NCBI GenBank assembly: GCA_032622095.1
Contig: CP136061.1
Coordinates: forward strand, 65,601,127-65,665,126
Source: Siphonodentalium dalli
Taxonomy: Eukaryota; Mollusca; Scaphopoda; Gadilida; Siphonodentaliidae
Length of the DNA stretch: 64,000 bases
Direction: 5' to 3'
This document shows, piece after piece, positions 1-12,036 of this stretch (position 1 is its first letter; every line of letters starts with the position of its first letter). The translations under genes were made by a program, and so were the position numbers. The notes beneath the pieces were generated by a model that saw only the letters and a program-made list of their open reading frames with translations, made no database searches and was not told where the DNA came from.

Positions 1-1022
1 GATAAGTATACCTGGTGCTCCCATTGTTCAATCCAATCTGCAAAATTGTTAGTACTGGTAAGTTGACTTGTATATAAAAATACTTCATATGGTGTATACG
101 GTGAGGTAAAACTCTCATACTCGAAGGTGCAGCAAAATACGCCTGTGGTAATTCCAACAAAGTGTCATAACTCTGTGAAAATTTGCCTGCAGAACCCAAA
201 TTCGAATATGACCTGTATTTGGGCTGGTAAACTCACATAACAAATTTCATTCCATTCAGTTCTGACTTGCTAAAGTTATCATCCAGAAAAAAAATAATTG
301 AGTGCAAATTCAACAAAAAGGGCCAAAATTCTGTGAAAATAAGCAGACGGAACCCAAATTCGAACTTGACCTGTATTTTGTGCTAGTAAACTAACATACC
401 AAAATTCATTCCATTCAGTTGAGACTACCTAAAGTTATCATCCGGAAACCAAAAGCGAATGACCGGACAGATGGGACAGACTAATAACGGGAGTATAAAA
501 ATTATTATCCACCCACCCCCCCCCCCCCCCCCCCCCCCAATTTTTTTACCAAAAACTTCATTATTTTTTTATGGCCTTACAGCTTTTTTATTGTAAATCT
601 TATCTTCTTTAAAATACTCTTAAAGTTTAATAAGTGCATAAGTGTTTTTTGGAATACCATACTTACTAGTATACAAATAGAATTTCATAGAAATTTTATT
701 GTTGTTGTTTTCTAAAGTGTTGCCAGAAAGTGATAGTGCATCTTTAAGTCCAGATGTCCTTCAACCCTTTCAAATCATCTGGTGTGCTTCTTGTCTGATT
801 ATTGAATTCCAAGCACTTAGAAATATGACATTTCTCAGACATAAAATGTCTGAGACAGGATGTTGGTGGAGGCAACACATTTTAGGCAGAAGAAATGTTT
901 CATGCTTCCTTCTAGACTAGTACCAGGATAGGCCATGTTTAAATAATTTTATGTTTAGCGTCATTCCTGAATCTGAGAATTAAATGCGAAATTTGTTGAT
1001 TATTAATTATTCTAGATATGTT
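1..1022. repeat. Contig end with two ~158-bp tandem units and a poly-C tract
   Basis: Two diverged direct units of about 158-159 bp occupy roughly 150-480. The phrase GAACCCAAATTCGAA occurs near 192 and 349, and CCATTCAGTT near 252 and 411. They are followed by a GGACAG-rich stretch and 23 consecutive C (516-538). The same architecture of short tandem core plus GGACAGACGG-like tail plus homopolymer recurs inside the arms, so this is probably one more tandem-core repeat element. No gene is seen in 539-1022. Confidence 0.5.
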
Positions 1023-1122
1023 NNNNNNNNNNNNNNNNNNNNNNNNNNNNNNNNNNNNNNNNNNNNNNNNNNNNNNNNNNNNNNNNNNNNNNNNNNNNNN
1101 NNNNNNNNNNNNNNNNNNNNNN
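1023..1122. other. Assembly gap, exactly 100 N
   Basis: A run of exactly 100 N, a conventional placeholder for a scaffold join of unknown size. Sequence on its two sides need not be adjacent in the genome. Confidence 0.98.
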
Positions 1123-2174
1123 GCATTTTGATGCAATAGGAAACTTTCTCAAGTTATATTTGACAATTGAACGTCATGAAATACAGACAGTACAATTTTC
1201 ATGGACCGTATCCAAGCACGCCGATATACCGGTTGTACTTGTCAGATATTAATGAAATTTGCTCAACTTTGAGATAAGATATTGGTAAAACATGGTTATT
1301 AATCCTTGTAAAATTTGCTAATAGTCATCCCAAGACATATGCCAAATCCAAATTAAGTGATCATTTTATTCAAATTTTGGTTAGATATGATTACATGCTA
1401 AAGTTCCCACCCCCATACCTGCAAATTAACATTTCCAAGAAAATCCAACCAATGTTAATTCTACATGAAAAAAGTGTAAAAAAATTAGTAAAATATGATG
1501 AAATTAATTGAAGGACACAAATAGCTATATTATGATTTTAAAATCACCACCCATTCCATTTTTGTCAGAGACATTTTAGAAAACTTGAGAAAGTGGTAGC
1601 CCTTCCCCATAAAAACGAGAAAGGCTGTCAGTCTTAAAACAACACACTTACATTGTGATATAACAAACAATTCCTGCGATAAAACTTTGCAAAGTATGCT
1701 GAAAGTCACTCAGGGATATATAAGAAAACAATCTAATGCAATGGTTTCATGCCTCATCTGGTTATTTTGGAAGAGTTGTTGAAATTCGAACGCGAGTGTG
1801 CTAGATTGGGAAATGTCCATTTTTAACAATTGATGCTCATTTCTTGTAAAGTTATGAACCGAAAAATTAAAAAAACAACTTCAATGCAACTGAAAGTCAT
1901 CGCCTAATGTATCAGCAATACAACTATTGCAAGCTTTCTATTTTAATTGCGGCCATGTTCATGTAGCTGCAAAAGTCGTAAGTCTGTTACACATAAATGG
2001 TATCAGCCGTCCACCCCCAATAGCTCGAATTTCGGAAATTGAAATACATTTCCACGAAATTTCACCTTTAATGGACATGGTTGAAATACAGCAAAAGCGT
2101 GTATAATAAATTAGTATTGGATGTGATCTTTAAGATATCCTTTCAATTTATATCGGATCAATGAACTCACGATT

Positions 2175-2217
<43 letters not shown>

Positions 2218-2612
2218 TTTCTTGTGTTTTCTGTGTTCAGTGTTCGTTACGGGAGAATCTAATGCTTTTAATTCGTCTACGAGCATCTTACGACGAACGT
2301 TATGAGATTAGCGGTCGCTTAGTTTGATTATTAGACAAAGTTTTATTTTAGAACGTATAAGTAAGTACAATACTCACGTTTTTTTTATGTAGATATCCTT
2401 TTAAAAGCAAAACACAAGACAATCCCGCATACGACGAAAACAAGAGTGAAATGAGATCACGCGATCCGCGATATTTCATATACCGGCGCTTGGCCAAGCA
2501 CTGCGGCTTCTAATCGCCCCATATATACATCGCTGGACTCACTCATGAGTGGCTAAATACAACTATCAGCAATTTGTCTGATCCCCACTATTGTCTTGAA
2601 GATACCCCGAGT
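1123..2612. other. Unrecognised non-coding DNA with a 36-C homopolymer
   Basis: No open reading frame, repeat or RNA gene could be supported. The one striking feature is 36 consecutive C at 2176-2211, which on the minus strand is a poly-G tract able to form stacked guanine structures and prone to assembly error. Confidence 0.5.
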
Positions 2613-2716
2613 CTTCTGCGTGCGGCCGCTTACGGCCTAAATTTGGCGACAGGGAATAAAATAAATATTTATCGCGGAATCGGGTCTCAAAAGTCACGTA
2701 AATAATGTAATCTCGA
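2613..2716 (+). repeat. 104-bp direct repeat, copy outside the left arm
   Basis: This segment, starting CTTCTGCGTGCGGCCGC, recurs at 46461-46564 in the same orientation with about five mismatches. Both copies lie just outside the arms of the large inverted duplication. Because the arms are inverted and these copies are direct, they are not an extension of the palindrome. The family is not recognised. Confidence 0.85.
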
Positions 2717-3870
2717 GCTGGGAACTTCACGTACCGATGAATAAATCATTAAGCAACAGGTATGAACAAAGAAGTACATTCCCCGCGTTATTTTTTCGAC
2801 TTTATATGGTCCCCTGTCAAAACTTAAAAAAAGTTCCCGGGTTTTGAACAGATGGAGTATGACCTCTACGGGCGTTAGCATTAGTAGAGGTTCATGGCAT
2901 GATCTACCCCAAGTCATACTGAAAGGTGTTCAGCATTATTCGGTTTGACATTTGGCTGTATTCTGCTTGGCGCTCCGAACAGAACTACGGGATATAACTC
3001 TAATCCATACATGTCTAGTTTCATGACCAGATTTCGCCGTATTGAAGAAACAAACACCACGACCGAACTGAAATGTGAAAGGTGTACCTACTTAAGCACT
3101 GTATCAGCTGCTAATGTTTGATAGTGCGGTGACCAGGAGATGAGATGATCAAGTTAAAATTGAAATCTTCCCTAACATTACATGTAGGCCTACTCCCGTT
3201 TTCAGCACTTGGTGTAATTTTTTCAAAGTCTGTTTTATTATGTGTGATTAATTTTGTTTTATTACGTCTGTTTCGCAACGTTTGGTCTTGATTTATTTTG
3301 GTTTCAGCTGACCTATATATATTGACCTAAACTTGCTGAAGACAGTGAAGTTTATATTAATTTATTATAAATTAAATCGTCTGAATGTTGCTAAAAATAA
3401 TTCCCACCTGTACGATCGTTATTTGGTCCTGTACGTTTATTAAATTAACCAAAAGAAATAATTCACCAATCTTAAATTGTGTTATTCATAGATAAATGAA
3501 CTCTGATTGTTGACAGTGATCAGCACACTGTAGATTCACAGACCTGGTTATCCATCGAAACTATTTCTGTCCCATGGCATCAGTAAACCAGTCAGATGGT
3601 GCGTTTTGTTGGGATGTATGGTACTAATATTTCCAGTCTGTACGTTTATTCCGCCCTGTACTATTATTCAGTTACGCGACATTTCTAACCTGTACTATTA
3701 TTCCACCCTGTACTTTTATTAGGCACTCAAGAGTATAGACAGAAATCTACGGTAAATTGAGCATAATATACGTAACATGTGTATTGGTTGTCAGGATGCA
3801 GGAATTCGTTCACAAGTCCACCCATACCTACCTTTATACTTACCCAAACTATTACTTACAGGTATGTATA
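2717..3870. other. No recognisable feature
   Basis: Only short reading frames without motifs are present. Nothing here could be assigned to a gene or repeat from sequence alone. Confidence 0.4.
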
Positions 3871-3878
3871 CTGGTATA

Positions 3879-4397
3879 CAGGGTTCGCGCTGCCTATGGC
3901 CAATTTAGCAAATTGCTATAAAAAAAATGAAATGGCTCCAAAAAAATCCCGATTGGCTACAAAAATTGGCACCTAGATTTTTGGCTTTTGGCAATTGATA
4001 GCCATCGGGCAGGTAATAAAGCTTGCAGTCAATCGGTCGGAAACAAAACACACATTGATATCCGGTCGCGACATAGCTAATTGGCTCCTAATTGAAAGCG
4101 TATAATAGATTCGCGGCTTATGTCAGATCGACTTATTATATTGCTGGTGTGAATGGGTTTCGAATTTCTACTCGATTATAACACTGAGTACGGCTATTGA
4201 CTCCCATTTCACAAACATTAGCCAAACATATAATAGGTAATTTGCTTGTTTTTGTTTTTTGGAAAACCAAATTCAAAAGTGGCACCAAAAAATATTGATC
4301 GGAAAAAAGTGGCAACAGAAAGTATAAAGTGGCTCTAAAAATAATGCAATTGGCAACAGTGTTGGCACCTGTGAATTTTGGGCCAGCGCGAACCCTG
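3879..4397. mobile_element. Non-autonomous hAT-like element with 8-bp target duplication
   Basis: The terminal inverted repeats read CAGGGTTCGCGCTG at the left end and its exact reverse complement at the right end. The 8-bp CTGGTATA stands on both sides (3871-3878 and 4398-4405), the duplication length typical of hAT transposases. The 519-bp interior encodes no transposase, and phrases such as GTGGC and TGGCACC recur within it, as in hAT-derived MITEs. The insertion looks intact. Confidence 0.85.
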
Positions 4398-5488
4398 CTG
4401 GTATATTACTGATGTTGTTGCTTCCAAATTGAAGTATTATATATTAAACACATATAACATATTTTGGTATAATTATTACAATAATCGGAATCGGCACCTG
4501 AATCAGCCGATTGTTATCTCAAATAATCGGCAATCGGCACAAGGCTCTATTTGACAATCGGCTCATCACAGACACTAGTCTTCTGTGCACTGTTTCGGGA
4601 AAACTTAATCTCGAGTCTCGATTAAACATACTATACTAGTACATGTACATTTGTTGTTTTTTTTCATGAAAAATTCGAGCTTATTCCGGTCTCAGTATAT
4701 TATTATTATTATAGATACATTTAGAGCGCATTATACAATAAATTAGTTTCAATGCGCTTACAATACAAACATGGCACACATCCTAAAATAATAGTAAATA
4801 GCGAATGGATAAAATTATATACTAAGAACCTAACACTAGAAAATACGCATCTCAACCGCAGTAAAGGCAATGTAAATAAATAAATAAATAACAGTTTTGG
4901 TTAGCGTAAAATCCACCGAAGTGCTCTAAAACGCTTGACATATTAAACATAAAATACAATTGCAAATATAAGACATAATTATGGACATCAACAAAAATGT
5001 AGAACTATAAGTGAGACGTTACTAAGAAATACAAAAGCGCATAAAATTACAAATCGAAAAAATATTAAAACGTTACTGGTAAATTGGGGGTGGTAACACG
5101 CTAAAAAATGTGGTAAAATGGCGAACAGGTAACAAGCTAAAAATAACATGAAAAGGGGGTAAAATGGGGAAAGATCGGGAACGAGTAAAATTGAAACGAA
5201 AAATATTGATGAGACTAAGGTACTTAATTAGTGATCCAAACAGTATAAAAGATAGATTATTATCAACAAAGAGTATTTGCATTAGTATATTTTGTTTTTT
5301 TTGTGTGTGGGTATTTTAAGATAAAAATAAAAACAGTTATCAAACACATATGTACACGAGTTAAGTTCAGCTGGTGTTTTCCTTGGTTGATGCGCATGAC
5401 GTTAGCTTTCACCTGGTATAGCCTGGAACACCCTAGCTGACCAAGGCTACTCACTAACGTGCTTACTATATGCTTAATATGTTTATTA

Positions 5489-6172
5489 ATTATACCCCCC
5501 GCAACGAAGTTAGGGGGGGGGATACTGGAGTCAGCTTGTCCGTCGTCCGTCCGTGGACACAAATTTGTCCGCAGTTATTCTCAGTCGTTTTTTGATCAAT
5601 TTCCGTGAAACTTCGTACAGACATCAATCACCATGGGAACCTGTGCACCTGCGATTATGACGTCTGTCGGACTTTTTTTGGTGGAGTTATCCCCCATTTT
5701 TCGACTTAGAAAATTTTCGCAACATGTAGCTTTTGTCCAAGCTTTTATTCCTACATTTTTCGGTCAATTTTTATAAAACGTGGCACAGATATTTAGTACC
5801 ATGGGAACTTGTGCACCTGCGATTATGACGTCTGTCCGACATTTTTTGGTGGAGTTATCCCCCTTTTTCGACTTAGAAACTTTTTTTGCAACATCATAAT
5901 TTTGTCCGAGCTTTTATTCCTACATTTTTCGGTCAATGTTTTTTAATCTTGGCACTCAGTTATTCCCCTTTTTCGAATTGTCCAAGCTTTTATTCCTACA
6001 TTTTTCGGTCAATAGGTTTAAGATTAGGGTTATGGTTGTACACCTGCACTGGGAACTGTTATTTTATTATTTTAACTAAATGTTTACTGACATGTGAAAC
6101 ATCTTAGTATTTTAAAAACAGGGGGGGTATCCGTAGTCCCATTGGGCCAGTCACACCTCTAGTTTTAAACTG
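5489..6172 (+). repeat. Tandem-core repeat element found only in the left arm
   Basis: Bounded by poly-C/poly-G stem sequences (TATACCCCCC near 5491, GGGGGGGTAT near 6121). It contains about two 168-bp direct units, seen as CCATGGGAAC at 5631 and 5799, plus GTCCGTCCGTCC phrases. The matching site in the right arm holds a different 1.2-kb element (about 44113-45342) between the same flanks. The tandem core resembles bivalve pearl/HINE-type Helitron-like repeats, which is a suggestion only. Confidence 0.65.
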
Positions 6173-6751
6173 ACAAGATCGAAACTCGATAAAAACAAAC
6201 ATTTGAAAGAGAAATTTCCACCAAACTTCATATGGATATTTTGGGTGACCACTAGATGGGAGCCATAATTTTTCCATATTTCTTTGAAAAACATGGCTGC
6301 CAATGGACTTCTTGGATTTTACTATTGGTTTAAACTATTTTACTATTGGGTGTGCCGAAGGATTTGGTCATGCAAAAAGGCCAACTCCTTCATCCTATCA
6401 TCACCAAACTTCATATCGATGTTCAGGGTGACCTCTAGATGGGAGCCATCTCTGATTTTACTCTTTATATTAGTATTACTTCATCCTTTGGTACTCCCTG
6501 CTGCCAAATTTTTTCATCCGATTATTCCCAAATTGTTGAATTACTTAAGCATATAAACTGTCCGAGTTCCCTATGGCTCTATGGACTGTAATACATGTAT
6601 ATGGCAAGATCCCATTTCAAAGTTGAGCTACAGTGTCACTGACACTTTCATTAGTGATTCTCGGTCAGACATATTAACTCTTATGGGCAAAAAAACTTGA
6701 CCAGAGCCATCTTTGCGCAACTCTTGTATATTTCTTTGTTTGTTCTGTTTT

Positions 6752-7116
6752 TAGCTCACCTGAGACGAAGTCTCCGGTGGAGCTACATGTATAGTCATCA
6801 CTCCTCGTCCGTCGATCCGTCCACAATTCTTTAAACATCTTCTCCCAATCCATAAGACCGATTGGGTTCATATTTGCTGTGGATGTGCCCTAGGTGACTA
6901 ACATTCAGATTTGTTCAAATGAGGTCACTGGGTCAAATAGTTGCGAAGACAGGGCCATAACTCTTTCCCTCCATAGTATTTCTTATTAAAAACTACTTCT
7001 TCTCTTGTACCATCGGGTTGAATGGGTTCATATTTGGTACGAAGGGTCCTTGGGTGACTGGGGTTCAGATTTGTTCAAATGAGGTCACTGGGTCAAATGT
7101 GGGCAGAGCCAGGGAC
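6752..7116 (+). repeat. AGCTCACCTGAG-type tandem-core element
   Basis: It opens with a hairpin, AGCTCACCTGAG with CGGTGGAGCT, followed by GTCC phrases and about two monomers of roughly 153 bp that each carry CAGATTTGTTCAAATGAGG. The same family recurs in this arm at 13079-13353, 13859-14265 and 16683-17217, and in mirror positions in the right arm. It has no coding capacity. Confidence 0.75.
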
Positions 7117-7619
7117 AGAACTAAAAAAAATAAAAAAAATAATTCAGATTTAACTCCCAGCTCAATTTAACACACAAATTTTTTTATTATTAAAATCATG
7201 TTATTAAATTTGAAAAACTCTTCACCATTTTAACATCCTCAGAGTTATGAAACTTTAATCTTTAATGAAATGACACAGGCCCCCACCCTGCCCACAACCA
7301 TAGCCCCTTCACTCCATATCATATCACAACTTACCTCTCACCAGAAGCAGTTATTACTAGTATACATGCCAGTACTATAACTGCCAGAAGACTCTGGTAG
7401 GGTCAGAGAGACAAAGCCAGGTCATTAATTGAGATCAGAATGACAGATTAGAGACTAGAATGTTGTTGGACAGGTTTGTGTAAAACACTAGCACTGGTGC
7501 TTGTTATAATCAAATTAAATTTTCTCTAGTAATGCAGAGTAATGTGTAATGCAGTCCATTTTGCATTACATGTAATGCAAAAGAATGCATTACTTCACAA
7601 AAAAGACAAGTAATTCAAT

Positions 7620-7738
7620 AGTCCCAGTCTTCTTGTACTAAAACCAGCTAAGATATTGGGATGGCGATTTGCTGTTTTTAAAGACCGGCACCTCCATCCC
7701 AATATCTTAGCCGGTTTTAGTACGAGAAGACTTGGACT
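7620..7738. mobile_element. 119-bp foldback MITE present only in the left arm
   Basis: A nearly complete inverted repeat: the first ~45 bases (AGTCCCAGTCTTCT onward) pair with the last ~45. AGTAATTCAAT flanks it on both sides (7609-7619 and 7739-7749). The mirrored right-arm site near 42560 holds a single uninterrupted copy of the target, so this is an occupied/empty site pair. An 11-bp duplication is longer than the 8-9 bp of hAT or Mutator elements. Confidence 0.85.
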
Positions 7739-8018
7739 AGTAATTCAATTACATTTGCATTACTTTTTGCATTACATATGCTTAAAATGTTTAATTATGA
7801 CTTCTTACCTTCATACATCACCTTGGAACAACAAACTGCTACTGTGAAGGCTGGTAAATAAGATTTCAACCAACACTATGAGCATGGCTTCTGAAGCCAC
7901 AGTGATTGTTTTGATTGTCCTCTAATGAAGTCATATCACTACCTTTGTGATGGGTCTTTGATGATGCAGACTTGTACAAACAAATACACAAACAGTGTGA
8001 AAAGTCCAGGCATTGCAG

Positions 8019-8987
8019 TAGTGTTGAAACGATTAATCGACTAGTCGAAATCGATGCGATTATTAAATTAGTTGATCCCGAAATCTGCTAGTCGACTAGT
8101 CGGGGGAAAAAGCAGTACCTACATGTATGTGCTATCATGACAGCAGTGCCATTGCACGGCCATATTATCATGTAATCTGTAACAGTTAACACATATTAAC
8201 TTCTTAAAGCCTTATTGCATTGTTCCTTTAACGATGCCACTGCCAGACATGCAAGGGCGGTGAACTCCATGACCTGAACTGAACCCAATGCATGTGTAGG
8301 CGCAGTTTCTTTTATGTTGATCATCAAAAACATGTTCAAAGTGTCGCTGCCGACTGAACACTGTCTAGTTCCATGGGACGCAATTGACCAGTGATAACTT
8401 CTCACTGTCGCACGTGTAATACTAGAGTAATGATGCAACAAAATGGCTTCAATGATATACGAAACATAATTCGCGACAAGTCAAACTGGTAAAGCTAACT
8501 CAGTAACTGAATAAATTCTAGATCATTCTTATACCCATACCCCCCCCCCCCCCCACAACCACCCACGACACATGAGGTGCCAATTCAGAGACAATAGAAC
8601 ACACCCGACATCTCGTTAGCGAGACTTACAAACGAGACTTGCCTATTTATTTCCAGGTTACCGGCGACAATTTTTGTTTAAATAAAATGTTTTATTACCT
8701 GCATTCCCCAAACCGTGAGATTATATGGAGGTTGCAGGAGAGCCGGGTTTAATACATCAAATTGGGAGACTCACGGGCAAAACGGAGATTACATACAGTA
8801 GTTCACATGCTTTCCGTTTGAACGTTCTGACACGGAAGAGTTGGATACTCGAAACTGCAATGCCACATAGCCCATTTTATACGTCATATGGGCATAGAAA
8901 CGGGAACTCTTAGAAGGGGTCCGACTAGTAGTCGATTACCTCTGGCGACTAGTCGATTCCTTAAAATCGCTAATCGTTTCAACACTA
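8019..8987. mobile_element. Non-autonomous hAT-like element next to zinc-finger exon 2 (left arm)
   Basis: Terminal inverted repeats start TAGTGTTGAAACGATTA and end with the reverse complement. CATTGCAG flanks both ends (8011-8018 and 8988-8995), an 8-bp duplication typical of hAT. Subterminal CGACTAGTCG palindromes are present and no transposase is encoded. Its right end lies 42 bp from the exon 2 splice acceptor. The same insertion, at the same site, is in the right arm (41339-42284). Confidence 0.88.
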
Positions 8988-9029
8988 CATTGCAGTGATT
9001 TGTGTTAACTATTTTTTTTTCTGTTTCAG

Positions 9030-9092
9030 AAAACACTTTATTGGAGAATTTGCCCTCAAAGAACATTTCCGTGGGAAGCCACACAAAAGAAG
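9030..9092 (+). CDS. ZNF593/Bud20-like gene, exon 2 (left-arm copy, partial gene)
   Basis: A 63-bp internal exon with an acceptor TTTTTTTTTCTGTTTCAG before it and a GTTAGC donor after it. It encodes the second half of a C2H2 finger (residues KHFIGEFALKEHFRGKPHKR), including both zinc-binding histidines. The phase (last base of a split Ala codon, first two bases of a split Arg codon) matches exon 1 at 50748-50947 and exon 3. It is identical to 41234-41296 on the other strand. No exon 1 is visible upstream within this contig (1123-22855), because homology to the right arm stops at 4681. This copy is therefore either incomplete or an allele whose exon 1 lies outside the window. Confidence 0.85.
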
Positions 9093-10714
9093 GTTAGCAC
9101 CTGTACAGCCATTCATCTTATACATCTGCTGGAATTTGTCTAAGAATCCTATTATTTTTTTATTGCTGAAAAGGGGTATTCCGCCAATGGTTATTATCAA
9201 TTAGTAGAATATCGCTTTATACTGTTTTACTGTGATGCTAAGCCACTTCAGATTGCTAATTGCTACTGTCAGTAATTGCTGGTGCAATAATCCACATTAT
9301 TATTGTTTTTCTTTACGGAGTAAGATAACTGTTTTGCCATTGTTCACTGTTGTGGGTTGTGTAAAGCAACTGGGCATGGACATGAAATCAGATGCTAATT
9401 ATTTCAGAAAATGCTTATGTACATATAGGACATTCTGAATCAGTGCCGTGGTATACTGTCAAGCAAGCAATATGAAGACACAAATCAATCAATTATATTA
9501 AGAAAACAATTGTAATGTTGAGAATTATGGACTGATATGAGTCATTGGCTTAGAAAGTGGCTACAAAGTGGTACCCTGATTATTACCTATATAATTTACA
9601 GAAGATCCTTGTAAACATGAATTTAACCGTTTTACTAAATACTCATTAATGAGCTGTTCCCTTGGGAAATGTTCAGATAATAACAACTTGTCAAGCAAAC
9701 ATAGTATGGATCATTTGTTGAACTCATTGGAACAATTAGCGCTAATTAATAGGAGTCCTTCTGCACTTGTATTTTCTTTTCGTTGTCTGTCGTCTGCTTC
9801 TATTACCTGAACATTCCTCCAAATAAATAATACCATTCCAATGTATACTTTTCTAACTGAATGGGAGAATCCATTGAGTATAGAAAGGGTTAAAACCTGC
9901 AAGGGAAACCACACTGAATGCGGATAATAAGTATATAAATGAAAAAATATTCAAGCAACTGACATTAACGCTATGACACTCCGGGTAACAAAGTTTAGGG
10001 CTGGTCACAATACAAAATACAAATCACAATACATGATCAACGATTATAGTCGATACAGTAAATTAGTGTTCTCAAATGATTTACCATAAATTAATTTTTT
10101 TACCACTAGAAACATCAGAATCAACATATTTATAACTGGATATATGAGTTATTTTTTAGCTAAAATTCAGTTTAGTAGTAAGCAATATACCCATCATATA
10201 CATGAAAGAGAAAACTTGCAGGTTTTGCTGTTTTACACATGCCCATCTCCAGAAATTATGTGATTTCCTGTATCATGATACACATAACTTGATATGATAC
10301 ATGTATCGTTTGATAGTGTATCACGATACATTGAATTCACAATGACTCGTTACAGCCTTGTAACAATTGCCCCCTCTGTGGATCTCCAGACAACTTTATA
10401 GATTTGAATACACATACACATATATCAATAAACATGTCTTGAAGCCAAAACTAGAGCTCACAGACACAGAATTTTGACAAAAACTATCTAGAAAGTGTGG
10501 GAAATTATAATAAGTGCATTTTCAGAAAAATATTGTCAAAATCAACTAAAGTTCTGCACCTGTATTTACATGTATGATATTGCATTTATATTTTAACTAA
10601 GTGTAAACATATTTTTATTTCCAATTCTGAACAAATACAATATAATTTACAAATGACACAGAAATTCGAAATAGAAGTGATAATATATGGACCTATATAT
10701 GTATCTTATTTAAA

Positions 10715-10971
10715 TTAACCCTTGCATGACTGGAGCTTCCTGAAATTTTATGAAAACCCTGGGCCAATGAATTTTTTTATATATGAAAGTCTCCCATAGG
10801 GAGCCTCGCATATATATATATAAGAGAATACATTGGCCTAACAATATCTTCCTTGACCTTGTAAATCAAAGCATTCCTATGGGAGACTCACATAAATATA
10901 AAGAGAATGCACTGGCACAGGATCTTTATTGCTGCACCAGTGCAGCTCCCGCCATGAAACTAAAGGGTTAA
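10715..10971. mobile_element. TTAA-flanked MITE with a nested core hairpin
   Basis: Bounded by TTAACCC at the left and GGGTTAA at the right, giving TTAA at both ends, the target and footprint of piggyBac-type transposition. Inside is a hairpin built on CGCATATATAAGAGAAT and its reverse complement. It has no coding capacity. The mirror copy is at 39542-39800. Confidence 0.75.
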
Positions 10972-10990
10972 ATGTGTCATGGACTCATCT

Positions 10991-11787
10991 TTAAAGATAC
11001 ATAATCTGAACTAATGCTCCTAAATTACTATTTCTTTAACTTCGGTTCAGGAATCTTCCCATCAAAGCTCAGATATCAATTTTATAAATCTGTTATTTTT
11101 CACCACCTGGAATATTTGTTGGTCTAGGAAATATTTGATGAGTCGATGGACATTCTCTCAATACTAAATTGCATTAGTGTAAACAATATTTAATTTTCGA
11201 ACAGAACATTTAACACATACAAACAAATTGACATAATTTACAACACATGTTCAAAAACGGGGATTAGACAACTAGCCTGAAAGGCTTTTATCAAGTCTTT
11301 TCCTCGGAATAAGAAGTTTACCCTTGGTATCAGAATAGATACCATATAGGGTAAATTTAGCAGACGGGGATAGCATGTTAGATCCGAAAAAAATATTGTT
11401 CAAGGAAGGGGTAGAGGGATTGAGTGCAGGAAGGAAGAACGTTTGTCAAGTTAATTGGTATTGTATACCATACATCAGCCAAAATGAAAGAGGGGAGTGA
11501 AGCGAAGTACTGTATATATTTTTAGTTACACAACTTTGATATTTATAACATACTAGTATACTGTTTACGAACCATGGAAAATTCAAAATCAAATCGAAAC
11601 GCATCGCGGCCCTAAATTGCATTGAACAAAATGTTGATCTATAACAGGTTTTTGGAAATGTTATACTACAGTTAACAGTGGTAGTATTATTTTTTGGTAA
11701 TTAATTGATTCTGATAACTAAAACGTATTTTATTGTTGTTTTTAGAATCTTGATACGGGAACCATTGAAACGGATTATGTACCTTAA
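10991..11787. mobile_element. TTAA-flanked element abutting zinc-finger exon 3 (left arm)
   Basis: The ends read TTAAAGATACATAATC and, inverted, GATTATGTACCTTAA. The same family occurs at 38739-39537, truncated at 34914-35060, as a fragment at 51443-51581, and as a diverged copy at 62601-63044. TTAA at both ends suggests piggyBac-type mobility. No transposase is present in the 797 bp. The right end stops only 20 bp before the exon 3 acceptor, so the branch point of that intron probably lies inside the element. Confidence 0.75.
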
Positions 11788-11807
11788 AACTCAAATATTT
11801 ATTTCAG

Positions 11808-11949
11808 AATAAAGGCACTTCAGATTGAACCATACACACAGGCTGAGGCAGAGAGAGCTGCTGGTATGGGCTCGTATATCGCTCCAAAGAAATTAGATGT
11901 AAAAACACAAGCACCCAGGGTGAAAATGGACGACTCAGAAGTGACCTGA
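11808..11949 (+). CDS. ZNF593/Bud20-like gene, exon 3 with stop codon (left-arm copy)
   Basis: The acceptor ATTTATTTCAG precedes the exon. One base completes the Arg codon split from exon 2, followed by 46 codons and TGA at 11947-11949. The encoded tail contains [17 protein letters not shown], the conserved C-terminal block of ZNF593 proteins, followed by PKKLDV and an acidic end. The sequence is identical to 38577-38718 and 34752-34893. ATTAAA at 11997-12002, about 50 bases past the stop, is a plausible polyadenylation hexamer. A TTAA element begins at 12037. Without a visible exon 1 this left-arm copy cannot be shown to be functional. Confidence 0.88.
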
Positions 11950-12036
11950 TAAGTGTTCTGGTAACACAATTGTGATTGTTTATTGTTTTAGATATAATTA
12001 AAGGTTAAATTTCAGCTTCTAGTTTTTGTGATTACA

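Noticed and set aside
8995-9204. 69-codon frame over zinc-finger exon 2 taken as a gene
   Set aside because: Only 63 bp of it is the exon. The rest is intron read-through on both sides of clear splice sites.
9996-10360. Possible MITE with TAGGGCTGGTCACAATAC and GTATCACGATACA sequences
   Set aside because: The ends do not pair convincingly and no target duplication was found, so it was not called.
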